Below, in pieces: positions 48,929 to 61,555 of a DNA stretch of 64,000 nucleotides (positions are counted from its first letter, which is position 1; the number at the start of each line of letters is the position of its first letter). The translations under genes were made by a program, and so were the position numbers. Source of the DNA: Hypericibacter terrae (GTDB taxonomy: Bacteria > Pseudomonadota > Alphaproteobacteria > Dongiales > Dongiaceae); assembly GCF_008728855.1 (NCBI RefSeq), contig NZ_CP042906.1, positions 2,604,001 through 2,668,000 of the forward strand, written 5' to 3'. The notes below the pieces were generated by a model that saw only the letters and a program-made list of their open reading frames with translations, was not told the DNA's origin and did no database searches.

Positions 48929-50218
48929 TCAGATCAGCGCGAACTTGAGGATGAAGGCGATCGCGAGGATCGCCACCGCCGGATGAATCTCACGCCAGCG
49001 GCCCGCCATCAGCTTGATCGCCGCATAGGTGATGAAGCCGAGCGCAATACCATTCGCAATCGAGAAGGTGAGCGGCATCGCGATCGCGGTGATCACCGCC
49101 GGCGCATATTCGGTGACGTCCTCCCAATCCACTTCGGTGAGGCCCCGCGTCATGATGCAGGCGACGAAGAGCAGCGCCGGCGCGGTGGCATAGGCGGGAA
49201 CCGTCCCCGCCAGCGGCGACAGGAACAGCGCGGCGAGGAACAGGATCGCCACCACCACGGCGGTCAGGCCGGTCCGGCCGCCGGCGCGAACGCCGGCGGC
49301 GCTTTCGATGTAGCTCGTCGTGGTCGAGGTGCCGAGGGCGGCGCCCACCATGGCCGAGCTGCTGTCGACGATCAGGGCCTTGCCGATGCGCGGCAGCTTG
49401 CCGTCCTTGTCGAGCAGGCCGGCCCGGTGCGCGACGCCGATCAGCGTGCCGGTGTTGTCGAACAGATCCACGAACAGGAAGGTGAAGACGATCGCCGCCA
49501 GGCCGAGGCTGAAGGCGCCGGCGATATCCATCTGCAGGAAGGTCGGCGCGATGCTGGGCGGCATCGAGAACACGCCCTGCGCCGGGCTGACGCCGAGCGC
49601 CACGCCGGCCGCCGTCACCAGCAGGATCGCGATGATGATCGCCCCCGGCACGCGCCGCGCATCGAGCGCCGCCATCACCACGAATCCCAGCGATCCCAGG
49701 ATCACCGGCCAGACGGTCAGCGGCCCGAGCGTCACGAAGGTCGCCGGATCGGCGACGATGACGCCCATTTCCTTGAAGCCGATGATGCCCAGGAAGAGCC
49801 CGATGCCGGCCGAGATCGCCATCTTCAGGCTCTTCGGAATCGCGTTGATGATGTATTCGCGGACCGGAAGGATGCTGAGGATCAGGAACAGGATGCCGGA
49901 CAGGAACACCGCGCCCAGCGCGACCTGCCACGGGTAATGCATCCCGTTGACGACCGCGTAGGTGAAATAGGCATTGAGGCCCATGCCGGGCGCCAGCGCG
50001 ATCGGATAGTTGGCAAACAGCCCCATGAAGGCGCTGCCGAAGGCGGCGGCAAGGCAGGTCGCGACGAAGACGGCGCCGATGTCCATCCCGGCTGCCGACA
50101 GGATCTGCGGATTGACGAAGATGATATAGGCCATGGTCAGGAACGTCGTGACGCCGGCCAGAATCTCGCGCCGCACCGTGGTCCCGTGCGACGTCAGGTC
50201 GAACAGTTTCTCAAACAT
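48929..50218 (-). CDS. NCS2-family purine permease, AzgA-like
   Basis: 429 residues with about 12-14 transmembrane helices. The N-terminal block TVRREILAGVTTFLTMAYIIFVNPQILSAAGMD and the helix ANYPIALAPGMGLNAYFTYAVV are typical of the AzgA branch (adenine, guanine or hypoxanthine uptake with protons). Other segments: FLFVDLFDNTGTLIGVAHRAGL and SAMVGAALGTSTTTSYIESAAGVRAGGRTGLTAV. The start at 50218 has GAGGGG upstream, giving MFEKLFDLTSHGTTV. The exact purine is not determined. It is divergent from the small exported-protein gene and has its own terminator. Confidence 0.92.
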   Translation of the reverse strand: MFEKLFDLTSHGTTVRREILAGVTTFLTMAYIIFVNPQILSAAGMDIGAVFVATCLAAAFGSAFMGLFANYPIALAPGMGLNAYFTYAVVNGMHYPWQVALGAVFLSGILFLILSILPVREYIINAIPKSLKMAISAGIGLFLGIIGFKEMGVIVADPATFVTLGPLTVWPVILGSLGFVVMAALDARRVPGAIIIAILLVTAAGVALGVSPAQGVFSMPPSIAPTFLQMDIAGAFSLGLAAIVFTFLFVDLFDNTGTLIGVAHRAGLLDKDGKLPRIGKALIVDSSSAMVGAALGTSTTTSYIESAAGVRAGGRTGLTAVVVAILFLAALFLSPLAGTVPAYATAPALLFVACIMTRGLTEVDWEDVTEYAPAVITAIAMPLTFSIANGIALGFITYAAIKLMAGRWREIHPAVAILAIAFILKFALI

Positions 50219-50319
50219 GCTAGGCCCCTCGTGATACAACGAGCGACCCTGACGCGCCGGACCGCCGCGGCCGATGCCGGGGTTAGGTTTTATTAATCCC
50301 CCGGCGCCACCCTGACGGC

Positions 50320-50769
50320 ATGACGCGCTGTATCGCTCGCATCCCCTGGTTGCTCCTGCTCGCCCTCCTGGGTCTTCCCGCCCTGGGGCCCTCGCCCCTC
50401 ATGGCCGGCGAGCCGCAACTGACGGTGAAAAGGGAGGATTGCGAAGCCCTTGTCAAGTATCGCCAGCCCCCCGGCGTGGCCTATGAACCGGGCGTCGATG
50501 CCTATGGCAACCCGGTGGCGCCGGCGGATCTGCCGGGCTCGAATCAACAGCTCAACCTGCCGCCCCTGATCGCCGTTCCGATCGACGTCGATCTCCAGGA
50601 CCGCTATCACATTCCGGCCAACTCGCCGCTGTTCGAGGGGGACGCGATCGTCGGCATCGCCGTTTCCGACCTCAACGGCAATGTGACCTTCAACGGCCAG
50701 CCCCTCGGCGATCCGGAAGCGGACGCGCTGGCCGAAGCCTGCGCCCGCGGCCTGAGCCAGGGGCACTGA
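50320..50769 (+). CDS. Small exported protein of unknown function
   Basis: 149 residues. The N-terminus MTRCIARIPWLLLLALLGLPALGPSPLMAG looks like a Sec signal peptide with cleavage near residue 29-30. The mature part, about 120 residues, contains VKREDCEALVKYRQPPGVAYEPGVDAYGNPVAPADLPG and ends with EACARGLSQGH; two cysteines could pair. I do not recognise a family, though the HVxYRQPPGVAYxPGVDxxGxxVAPADL style recurs in unnamed alphaproteobacterial proteins as far as I recall. It is followed by two tandem hairpins before proS. Confidence 0.7.
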   Translation: MTRCIARIPWLLLLALLGLPALGPSPLMAGEPQLTVKREDCEALVKYRQPPGVAYEPGVDAYGNPVAPADLPGSNQQLNLPPLIAVPIDVDLQDRYHIPANSPLFEGDAIVGIAVSDLNGNVTFNGQPLGDPEADALAEACARGLSQGH

Positions 50770-50801
50770 CGGCCCTTCCGCCACCTTTTCGACGCGATTC
50801 C

Positions 50802-50841
50802 GGGGTCTCCTCCGAGACCCCATGCGCGGGCTTCGCGCATG
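50802..50841. repeat. Two abutting perfect hairpins before proS
   Basis: GGGGTCTC (50802-50809) pairs with GAGACCCC (50814-50821), and the next base starts CATGCGCG (50821-50828), which pairs with CGCGCATG (50834-50841). Loops are 4 and 5 nt. No T-tract follows, so they are either a repeat element or a bidirectional/attenuating structure in the 189-bp gap upstream of proS. Confidence 0.5.
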
Positions 50842-50958
50842 GACAGGGCAAGGGCCATTGCCTACAGTCCCGACCCATTTCCGTTGGCGCCGTCCGGCCC
50901 CGGCATCGCCGGGGACCCGCCGCCGATCCACCGGGTTTCCGCTTCGCAAGGATGATCA

Positions 50959-52275
50959 ATGCGGCTGACGAGCTATTTTCTGCCCACCCTCAAGGAAACG
51001 CCTGCCGAGGCGCAGATCGTTTCGCATCGGCTGATGCTGCGCGCCGGCATGATCCGCCAGGCCAGCGCCGGGATCTATTCCTGGCTGCCGCTGGGCTTTC
51101 GGGTTCTGAAGCGCATCGAGCAGATCGTGCGCGAGGAGCAGGACCGGGCCGGCTGCCAGGAAGTGCTGATGCCGACGATCCAGTCGGCCGATCTCTGGAA
51201 GAAGTCCGGGCGCTATGGGGATTACGGCAAGGAAATGCTGCGCATCACCGATCGCCATGACCGCGAGATGCTCTACGGGCCGACCAACGAGGAGCTGATC
51301 ACCGACATCTTCGCGAGCGAGATCCGCAGCTACAAGGAGCTGCCGAAGCTCCTCTATCACATCCAATGGAAGTTCCGCGACGAGGTGCGGCCCCGTTTCG
51401 GCGTGATGCGCGGGCGCGAATTCCTGATGAAGGACGCCTATTCCTTCGACATCGACTATGCCGGCGCGCGGCGCGCCTACAACAAGATGTTCGTGTCCTA
51501 TCTGCGCACCTATGCGCGGATGGGCCTCAAGGCGGTTCCGATGGCGGCCGATACCGGTCCCATCGGCGGCGATCTCAGCCACGAGTTCATCATCCTGGCC
51601 GAGACCGGCGAGAGCCAGATCTATTGCCATAAGGACCTGATCGAGCGCGACGTGCTGGCGCTCGAGGTGGACTACGAAGGCGATCTCGAGCCGGTCGTCC
51701 AGAGCTGGACCAATGTCTATGCCGCGACCGACGAGAAGCATGATCCGGCACGCTACGCAACCGTGCCTGCCGACCGCCGCGTCGAAGCGCGCGGCATCGA
51801 GGTCGGGCATATCTTCCATTTCGGCACGAAATATTCCGAACCGCTCGGCGCCAAGGTCAGCGGCCCCGATGGCGAGATGACCTATGTCCAGATGGGCTCC
51901 TACGGCATCGGCGTGTCGCGTCTGGTCGGCGCCATCATCGAGGCCAGCCACGACGATGCCGGGATCATCTGGCCGGACAGCGTGGCGCCGTTCCATGTGG
52001 GCCTGGTCAACCTCAAGGTGACGGACGCCGCGGCCGCCAAGTTCTGCGACGATATCTATGCCCGGTTCCGGCGCGCGAACATCGAGGTCCTCTATGACGA
52101 CCGCGACGAGCGCGCCGGCGCCAAGTTCGCGACCATGGACCTGATCGGCCTGCCCTGGCAGCTGGTGGTCGGCCCGCGGGGCCTCGCCAGCGGCACCGTC
52201 GAGCTCAAGCGACGAGCCACCGGCGAGAAGCAGGAGCTTTCGCTCGATTCCGCGCTTTCCAAGCTCGGCCTCTAA
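50959..52275 (+). CDS. proS: Prolyl-tRNA synthetase
   Basis: 438 residues, class II aminoacyl-tRNA synthetase. Motif 1 region [20 protein letters not shown], motif 2 [25 protein letters not shown], motif 3 [16 protein letters not shown], and a C-terminal anticodon-binding domain ([29 protein letters not shown]). It is much shorter than E. coli ProRS (about 570) because the editing insertion between motifs 2 and 3 is absent, the usual alphaproteobacterial form; Ala-tRNA(Pro) would then need a separate editing protein. The ATG follows AAGGA. It starts the proS-lolC-lolD series. Confidence 0.97.
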   Translation: MRLTSYFLPTLKETPAEAQIVSHRLMLRAGMIRQASAGIYSWLPLGFRVLKRIEQIVREEQDRAGCQEVLMPTIQSADLWKKSGRYGDYGKEMLRITDRHDREMLYGPTNEELITDIFASEIRSYKELPKLLYHIQWKFRDEVRPRFGVMRGREFLMKDAYSFDIDYAGARRAYNKMFVSYLRTYARMGLKAVPMAADTGPIGGDLSHEFIILAETGESQIYCHKDLIERDVLALEVDYEGDLEPVVQSWTNVYAATDEKHDPARYATVPADRRVEARGIEVGHIFHFGTKYSEPLGAKVSGPDGEMTYVQMGSYGIGVSRLVGAIIEASHDDAGIIWPDSVAPFHVGLVNLKVTDAAAAKFCDDIYARFRRANIEVLYDDRDERAGAKFATMDLIGLPWQLVVGPRGLASGTVELKRRATGEKQELSLDSALSKLGL

Positions 52276-52305
52276 CCGGCGACAGGGCAAGGAGTCCGGC
52301 GCTTG

Positions 52306-53550
52306 ATGTTTTCCGCCTTCGAACGCATGGTGGCGATGCGCTATCTGCGCGCGCGCCGCCGCGAAGGGTTCATTTCCGTCATCGCCGGCTTCTCGCTGCT
52401 GGGCATCGGGCTGGGCGTGGCGACCCTCATCATCGTCATGTCGGTGATGAACGGGTTCCGCGCGGAATTGCTGACGCGGATCCTCGGCCTCAACGGTCAT
52501 ATCACCATCACCTCGGCGAACGGGCCGCTGCTGGACTACAAGGGCATCGCCGACGCGATCCGCGACATCCCGCAGATCGTCAGCGTGACGCCCATGATCG
52601 AGGGCCAGGTGATGATCACCGCCGGCAGCCAGGCCGCGGGCGCGCTCGTTCGCGGCATGGAGCTCGAGGATCTGCGCAAGCACAAGGTGATCGCCGACCA
52701 TATCGTCGCCGGCAGCCTGGACGATTTCAAAGGCACCGACGTGATCGCGCTGGGCTCGCGCCTGGCGGCGCGCATGGGCGTGACCACCGGTGGCGAGGTG
52801 ACGCTGGTCACGCCGCAGGGCCAGACCACGCTGATGGGGGCGATCCCCCGGATGAAGACCTACAAGGTCGTGGCCGTGTTCGAGATCGGCATGTACGAGT
52901 ACGACAACAGCTTCGCCTATGTGCCGATGGAAGCCGCCCAGCTCTATTTCAAGCTGCCGCAGGCGGCCAATGCGCTCGAGGTGATGGTGACGGATCCCGA
53001 CCATATGTCGGCGCCGGTGCGCGAGCTCTATACGCGCCTCGGCTCCGCCTATCGCCTGTTCGACTGGCAGGGGGCGAACTCCAGTTTCTTTACCGCCGTC
53101 CAGGTCGAGCGGAACGTGATGTTCATCATCCTGACGCTGATCATCATCGTGGCGGCCTTCAACATCATCTCGGGCCAGATCATGCTGGTGAAGGACAAGG
53201 GCCGCGCGATCGCGATCCTGCGCACCATGGGGGCCACGCGCGGCATGATCATGCGCATCTTCCTGATGACGGGAGCGAGCATCGGCATCGTCGGGACCGC
53301 CTTCGGCTTCGGGCTGGGGCTGGCCTTCTGCAGGAACATCGAGACCATCCGGCAATGGCTGCAGAAGCTGACCGGCACGCAGCTCTTTTCCCCGGAGATC
53401 TATTTCCTCTCCAAGCTGCCCGCCGTCATCGACTGGAATGAGGTCATTGCGGTCGTCGGCATGGCCCTGGGATTGTCGCTGCTGGCGACGCTCTATCCGT
53501 CCTGGCGCGCGGCGCGGCTCGATCCGGTCGAGGCCCTGCGCTATGAGTGA
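52306..53550 (+). CDS. lolC: Lipoprotein-releasing ABC transporter permease
   Basis: 414 residues with the LolC/E layout: a first transmembrane helix (FISVIAGFSLLGIGLGVATLIIVMSVMNGF), a large periplasmic domain (about 50-260), then three helices near residues 270-400. It extracts lipoproteins from the inner membrane for LolA. Conserved MNGFRAELLTRILGLNGH and LYPSWRAARLDPVEALRYE are typical. A single permease gene here suggests a LolC/E hybrid (LolF-type) homodimer, common outside gammaproteobacteria; the lolC symbol follows usual annotation. ATG 52306 was preferred over the overlapping TTG; GGAG lies upstream. It overlaps lolD by 8 bp. Confidence 0.93.
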   Translation: MFSAFERMVAMRYLRARRREGFISVIAGFSLLGIGLGVATLIIVMSVMNGFRAELLTRILGLNGHITITSANGPLLDYKGIADAIRDIPQIVSVTPMIEGQVMITAGSQAAGALVRGMELEDLRKHKVIADHIVAGSLDDFKGTDVIALGSRLAARMGVTTGGEVTLVTPQGQTTLMGAIPRMKTYKVVAVFEIGMYEYDNSFAYVPMEAAQLYFKLPQAANALEVMVTDPDHMSAPVRELYTRLGSAYRLFDWQGANSSFFTAVQVERNVMFIILTLIIIVAAFNIISGQIMLVKDKGRAIAILRTMGATRGMIMRIFLMTGASIGIVGTAFGFGLGLAFCRNIETIRQWLQKLTGTQLFSPEIYFLSKLPAVIDWNEVIAVVGMALGLSLLATLYPSWRAARLDPVEALRYE

Positions 53551-54274
53551 GGTGGCGCGCACGCCGACCCCGATCCTGCGTCTTCAGAATGTGAAGCGCG
53601 GTTTCGGCTCAGGCGCGACCCGGATCGAGGTCATCCTGGGCGCCAGCATGGAAGTCTCCGCCGGCGAGATGGTCGCCCTGATCGGCCCCTCCGGGTCGGG
53701 CAAGTCGACGCTTCTGCAAATCTGCGGACTGCTCGAACCGGCCGAGGCGGGAAAGATCGAGATCGCGGGCCATGACGCGGGCGCCATGTCCGATGGCGAG
53801 CGCACCGCCGTGCGCCGCTCCACCATCGGGTTCGTCTATCAGTACCACCATCTCCTGCCCGAGTTCTCGGCGCTGGAGAACATCGTTATTCCGCAGATGA
53901 TCGCCGGCACGCGCCGGCGCGCGGCCGAGGCGCGGGCCCATGAGCTGCTGGCGCAGGTGGGCCTCTCGCAGCGCGAGCGGCACCGACCGGCCGAACTCTC
54001 GGGCGGCGAGCAGCAGCGCGTCGCCATTGCCCGCGCGCTGGCAAACCGTCCGGCGCTGCTCCTGGCCGACGAACCCACCGGCAATCTCGATCCCCACACC
54101 GCCGGCGACGTGTTCGCGGTGCTGGCCAAGCTGGTGCATGAGCTGGGATTGGCGGCTCTCATCGCCACCCATAACCTCGATCTTGCGGGGCGGATGGACC
54201 GCACCATCACCATCCGCAACGGCGAGCTCGGCCATATCGCGGGCACGGTGAGTTCCCGCGCCAGCTTCACCTAG
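53543..54274 (+). CDS. lolD: Lipoprotein-releasing ABC transporter ATPase
   Basis: 243 residues, MacB/LolD-type ABC ATPase. Walker A GPSGSGKSTL, Q-loop VYQYHHLLPEFSALEN, signature LSGGEQQRVAIARAL, Walker B LLLADEPTGNLD and H-loop ATHNLDLA are all intact. It powers lipoprotein release by the LolC-type permease. The start lies inside the lolC end (8-bp overlap). Its stop overlaps that of the convergent DUF2264 gene (54271-54274 shared), so transcripts from both strands must overlap. Confidence 0.95.
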   Translation: MSEVARTPTPILRLQNVKRGFGSGATRIEVILGASMEVSAGEMVALIGPSGSGKSTLLQICGLLEPAEAGKIEIAGHDAGAMSDGERTAVRRSTIGFVYQYHHLLPEFSALENIVIPQMIAGTRRRAAEARAHELLAQVGLSQRERHRPAELSGGEQQRVAIARALANRPALLLADEPTGNLDPHTAGDVFAVLAKLVHELGLAALIATHNLDLAGRMDRTITIRNGELGHIAGTVSSRASFT

Positions 54275-55701
54275 CGCTGGTCGCGCCAGAACGGCCGGGC
54301 CGAGCTGTATTCGGCGCGGAGATAGCGCACCTTGTAGTTGCCCCGCCGTGGCTTCGGCCGTCCGACGAGGTCGAGCCAGCGCTCGCGCCATCCGATCGGT
54401 TCGAAGCTTCCCGCCTGCAACTCGCCCTGGCGGCGGATCACGATGTCTCCGCTCGAACGGCGGCCCTCGACCCGCCAGGCGATCGAGGGAATATCGAGGT
54501 CGTAATCTGCTTCCTCGATCGGCAAAGGCTGGAGGGGCGCCGTCCAGAACGCCGCGCCCGAAGGTTCGTAAAGCGCCAGGATCAGCGAGCGCAGCGACCA
54601 GAGGGGACTGGCTGGGCCGGAATAGGGATCGAGCAGGCCGGGTTCCGAGCCTTCGTAACCCTGCGTCACGATCCCGGCCCGGATGGCACCCCGCGGCACG
54701 AGACGTCCCCACACCGCGGCCATCGCCCGCCGCGCGAGGCCGGGCGATATGGTTTCCGGATGGCGGCGCTGGGCCGCAATCAGGGGTGCCGGGATCGCCA
54801 GGCGATAGGGAATGCTGCGCCCGATCATGGGCAAGCCGGCGGGCGAGATCAGGCCTGCGTAGCACTTGGCGAACTGCCGCAAACCCTTGTCGAGGAATTC
54901 CGGATCGAGCACGGGCGCCAGCTCCCGGACCCAGAACAGCCCGTAATGGAAACCCCAGGCGTTGTAATAATCGACCTTCTGGCGCTTGCCGTCCGCATAC
55001 CAGCCCGCCCCGAGATGGAAGCGGCGCAGGCGCGCATAGTGATCGCGTCCGCCCGACGGCAGATCCTCGGCATGGAAATGCCGCAGCACCAGCAGGATGG
55101 TGACGGGAAAGAGATGCCAGTTGTTGTCATAGACCTCGAGCGCCGCCAACGCGCGCAGCCAGTTCGCAATCATGTCCCGCTGCACCTCGCTCAGCCGCGG
55201 CCAGACCGACCCGCGCGACAACCAGAGGGCCAGCGCGATGTCGGCGGCCTCGCAGATCCGCTGATCGGTGCGGGTCGGCAGCCCCCAATAGCCGGGGGCC
55301 GCGGGATCGGTACCGGAGAGAAAGCCCTGCAGCAGCAGCGTCGGCAACTCGACCCGCTGTCCGTCCAGCGTCTCGACCGATTCCGGGCGTCCCGCGGCCA
55401 GCCAGGAACCGATCAGCGGCGCGAAGCGGCTGAAGCCCTCGATGTCGTCGATGTCGCGGCCGTGATTGCTGGGCAGGCCCGGATAGGCGGCGCGGCTGCC
55501 GTCGGAGGAGCGCCATTCGAGAAAGCCGGTCAGGAGATAGCGGAACAGCCAGACATAGGCAGGCTCCTCGGCAGCCGCGTCGCCCGAGAAGAGCCGGCGA
55601 AGCTCGCGGTCATGGCGCCGCCATGCGCCGAGGCGCAGAGGCTGGCCACCGGACCGGATCGCCACCTCTTGCAGGAGTTTCTTGAGCCTGTGGCCTCGCA
55701 C
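54271..55701 (-). CDS. DUF2264 domain-containing protein
   Basis: 476 residues. The DUF2264 pattern is recognisable: DIDDIEGFSRFAPLIGSWL, GTDPAAPGYWGLPTRTDQRICEAADIALALWL, VYDNNWHLFPVTILLVL, ADGKRQKVDYYNAWGFHYGLFW. The fold is probably an (alpha/alpha) barrel of the kind found in polysaccharide lyases and hydrolases, so an action on surface or plant polysaccharides is possible, but activity is unproven. There is no clear signal peptide, so it is probably cytoplasmic. It sits on the opposite strand between lolD and dnaE and overlaps the end of lolD by 4 bp. Confidence 0.83.
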   Translation of the reverse strand: MRGHRLKKLLQEVAIRSGGQPLRLGAWRRHDRELRRLFSGDAAAEEPAYVWLFRYLLTGFLEWRSSDGSRAAYPGLPSNHGRDIDDIEGFSRFAPLIGSWLAAGRPESVETLDGQRVELPTLLLQGFLSGTDPAAPGYWGLPTRTDQRICEAADIALALWLSRGSVWPRLSEVQRDMIANWLRALAALEVYDNNWHLFPVTILLVLRHFHAEDLPSGGRDHYARLRRFHLGAGWYADGKRQKVDYYNAWGFHYGLFWVRELAPVLDPEFLDKGLRQFAKCYAGLISPAGLPMIGRSIPYRLAIPAPLIAAQRRHPETISPGLARRAMAAVWGRLVPRGAIRAGIVTQGYEGSEPGLLDPYSGPASPLWSLRSLILALYEPSGAAFWTAPLQPLPIEEADYDLDIPSIAWRVEGRRSSGDIVIRRQGELQAGSFEPIGWRERWLDLVGRPKPRRGNYKVRYLRAEYSSARPFWRDQR

Positions 55702-55842
55702 GCGTCGAGTCGCCCGATCTCGCCCCGAAAATGACGCCCGACCTTAGGGGCGGAGGGCCGGGGACGGCAAGGAGTCCCCCCTTGCGACCTTGCGGCGTTC
55801 GCCCGGCTGGAAGCGCCCGACCGGTCGTGCCATCCTTCGCCC

Positions 55843-59316
<3,474 letters not shown>

Positions 59317-59420
59317 CGGCGGCCCGTACCAGAAGTTATATATATCAATAGGTTACGCTGACCTCGTGCCCCGAAAACCGGTTCTGGTGCCGATCCAGCC
59401 CTCCTGCGGCATGGCTAAGC

Positions 59421-59449
59421 TTGCGTTCCGACAGGCAAATCGGTAGAAA
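59421..59449 (+). promoter_or_regulatory. Sigma-70-type promoter of rpsB-tsf
   Basis: TTGCGT (59421-59426), 17 bp and TAGAAA (59444-59449). Transcription would start near 59456 and leave a GC-rich leader of about 138 nt before rpsB, long enough for autoregulation by S2. Confidence 0.45.
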
Positions 59450-59593
59450 CCGGCGCGTAAATCCACACGCGGCGGCTTTGCGGCTATGGCGGGGAGAAAT
59501 CCCGCCGGTCGCTCCGGTGCCTGAGGTCGGTTCGTCCGGTCCTCGGGTCTCCCTGGCCCCGCGGAGGTCTAACCGGAAAAGGAAGTATCTCGC

Positions 59594-60376
59594 ATGGCAA
59601 TGCCAACATTCACCATGCGCCAGCTCCTGGAGTCTGGCGTTCATTTCGGCCATCACACGCGCCGCTGGAACCCGAAGATGGGTCAGTACATCTTCGGCGT
59701 CCGCAATGGCGTTCATATCCTCGATCTCGAGCAGACGGTGCCGATGCTGCACCAGGCGCTGCAGGCGGTTCGCGACGTGGTCGCGGGCGGCGGGCGCGTG
59801 CTCTTCGTCGGCACCAAGCGGCCGGCCTCTGAGAAGATCGCGGAAGCGGCCAAGCGCTGCGGCCAGTATTACGTCAATCACCGCTGGCTCGGCGGCATGC
59901 TGTCGAACTGGAAGACCATCTCCAATTCGATCAAGCGGCTGCGCGAGCTCGACGAGAAACTGTCCGAAGGCGGCCAGGGCTTCACCAAGAAGGAGCTGCT
60001 GCAGCTGACGCGCGAGCGCGACAAGCTGGACCGCGCGCTGGGCGGCATCAAGGAGATGGGTGGCCGTCCGGACATCCTCTTCATCATCGACACCAATAAG
60101 GAAGGCATCGCGGTTGCCGAAGCCCGCAAGCTCGGCATCCCGGTCGCGGCCGTGGTTGACAGCAACTCCGACCCGGCCCACATCACCTATCCGATCCCGG
60201 GCAACGACGACGCCACGCGCGCGATCGCGCTCTATTGCGATCTCGTCTCGGACGCCGTGCTCGACGGCCTGCAGGCCGAGGCGATCGCGACCGGCGCCGA
60301 CGTCGGCGAGGCCGAGCAGGCCCCGGCCGAGCCGCTGCCCGTGGCTGCCGCCGAAGAGGCTCAGCCCTCCGCCTGA
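59594..60376 (+). CDS. rpsB: 30S ribosomal protein S2
   Basis: 260 residues. The N-terminus [28 protein letters not shown] is diagnostic, with [52 protein letters not shown] and [29 protein letters not shown] also conserved. The C-terminal tail of about 30 acidic, Ala/Pro-rich residues is typical of alphaproteobacteria. AAAAGGAAG lies before the ATG. It is followed by a hairpin and tsf. Confidence 0.98.
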   Translation: MAMPTFTMRQLLESGVHFGHHTRRWNPKMGQYIFGVRNGVHILDLEQTVPMLHQALQAVRDVVAGGGRVLFVGTKRPASEKIAEAAKRCGQYYVNHRWLGGMLSNWKTISNSIKRLRELDEKLSEGGQGFTKKELLQLTRERDKLDRALGGIKEMGGRPDILFIIDTNKEGIAVAEARKLGIPVAAVVDSNSDPAHITYPIPGNDDATRAIALYCDLVSDAVLDGLQAEAIATGADVGEAEQAPAEPLPVAAAEEAQPSA

Positions 60377-60389
60377 TTTTCGCGACGGT

Positions 60390-60428
60390 CGGACGACGCT
60401 GACGGCGCATTGCCGCCCGCGTCGTCCG
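60390..60428 (+). terminator. Attenuator-like hairpin between rpsB and tsf
   Basis: A perfect 10-bp stem, CGGACGACGC (60390-60399) with GCGTCGTCCG (60419-60428), and an inner GGC/GCC pairing. Only CTTTC follows, so it would be a partial terminator setting the S2:EF-Ts ratio, as known for E. coli rpsB-tsf. Confidence 0.5.
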
Positions 60429-60470
60429 GACCGGCTTTCGCACCAACCGACAGACTGGACGAGGAATCAC

Positions 60471-61397
60471 ATGGCTGACGTATCCGCAGCGCTGGTGAAA
60501 GAACTGCGCGAGAAGACCGGCGCAGGAATGATGGACTGCAAGAAGGCGCTGGGCGAAACGGCCGGCGATCTCGAGCAGGCGGTCGACTGGCTGCGCAAGA
60601 AGGGTCTTGCCGCGGCGGCGAAGAAATCCGGTCGCGTCGCGGCCGAGGGGCTTGTCGGCGTGGTCGCCGAGGGCCCGCGCGGCGCCGTGGTCGAGGTCAA
60701 TGCCGAGACCGACTTCGTGGCGCGCAACGAGCAGTTCCAGGATTTCGTCCGCAAGGTGACCGCGATCGCCGCCGCCAAGGGCGCCGACGTGGCGGCCCTG
60801 GCGCAGCAGCCGTTTCCCGGCGAGGGCAAGAGCGTCGCCGAGAAATTGACGCAATTGATCGCCACCATCGGCGAGAACATGAATCTGCGTCGGGCAACCG
60901 AGGTGAAGGTCGGGCAGGGTATCGTGGCGAGCTATGTCCACAACGCGACAGCACCCGGCCTCGGCAAGATTGGCGTGCTGGTCGGCCTGGAATCGACCGG
61001 CGACAAGGAGAAGCTGGCGGCACTGGGCAAGCAGCTCGCCATGCATGTGGCGGCCGCCAACCCGCAGGCGCTCAGCATCGCCGAAGTCGATCCCAAGCAG
61101 CTCGATCGCGAGCGCGCGATTCTCGCGGATCAGGCGCGGGCGTCGGGCAAGCCCGAAGAGATCATCGCCAAGATGGTCGAGGGTCGCCTGCGCAAATATT
61201 ACGAGGACGTGGTTCTGCTCGAGCAGCTCTATGTCGTCGACGGCGAAAGCCGGGTGAAGCAGATCCTGGAGCAGGCGGCCAAGACGGTTGGCGCCCCGGT
61301 GAAGGTCACCGGTTTCGTCCGCATGGCGCTGGGCGAGGGGATCGAGCGCGAGCAGAAGGATTTCGCGGCGGAGGTCGCTGCCCAGCTCGGGCACTGA
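60471..61397 (+). CDS. tsf: Elongation factor Ts
   Basis: 308 residues, nucleotide exchange factor for EF-Tu. The N-terminal UBA-like domain reads [24 protein letters not shown] and [19 protein letters not shown]; the core contains AEGLVGVV and the diagnostic [20 protein letters not shown] 60471 follows GACGAGGAATC and matches the family; the longer upstream frame is unrelated. It shares the rpsB transcript past an attenuator-like hairpin and is followed by a terminator-like hairpin. Confidence 0.98.
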   Translation: MADVSAALVKELREKTGAGMMDCKKALGETAGDLEQAVDWLRKKGLAAAAKKSGRVAAEGLVGVVAEGPRGAVVEVNAETDFVARNEQFQDFVRKVTAIAAAKGADVAALAQQPFPGEGKSVAEKLTQLIATIGENMNLRRATEVKVGQGIVASYVHNATAPGLGKIGVLVGLESTGDKEKLAALGKQLAMHVAAANPQALSIAEVDPKQLDRERAILADQARASGKPEEIIAKMVEGRLRKYYEDVVLLEQLYVVDGESRVKQILEQAAKTVGAPVKVTGFVRMALGEGIEREQKDFAAEVAAQLGH

Positions 61398-61420
61398 GGC
61401 GAGGGACCTCCGGGGCCGGC

Positions 61421-61470
61421 GCGGGCGAGCCCCTTCGGGCTCACCCGCCCGGAAGCCTGCCGCGGCAGGC
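61421..61470 (+). terminator. Tandem hairpins after tsf
   Basis: An 11-bp stem with one mismatch (GCGGG-C-GAGCCC at 61421-61432 with GGGCTC-A-CCCGC at 61437-61448) is followed by a 7-bp stem (GCCTGCC/GGCAGGC, 61455-61470). No long T-tract. A TATGAT element at 61480-61485 may start pyrH transcription. Confidence 0.5.
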
Positions 61471-61555
61471 CGCTTGGTGTATGATCCGCCCGGCCCGGCG
61501 CCGAATCGCCCGGCGGCTGGAACCTGGCACCCGGTTGGCAAAGGGGTAGGGAGCG

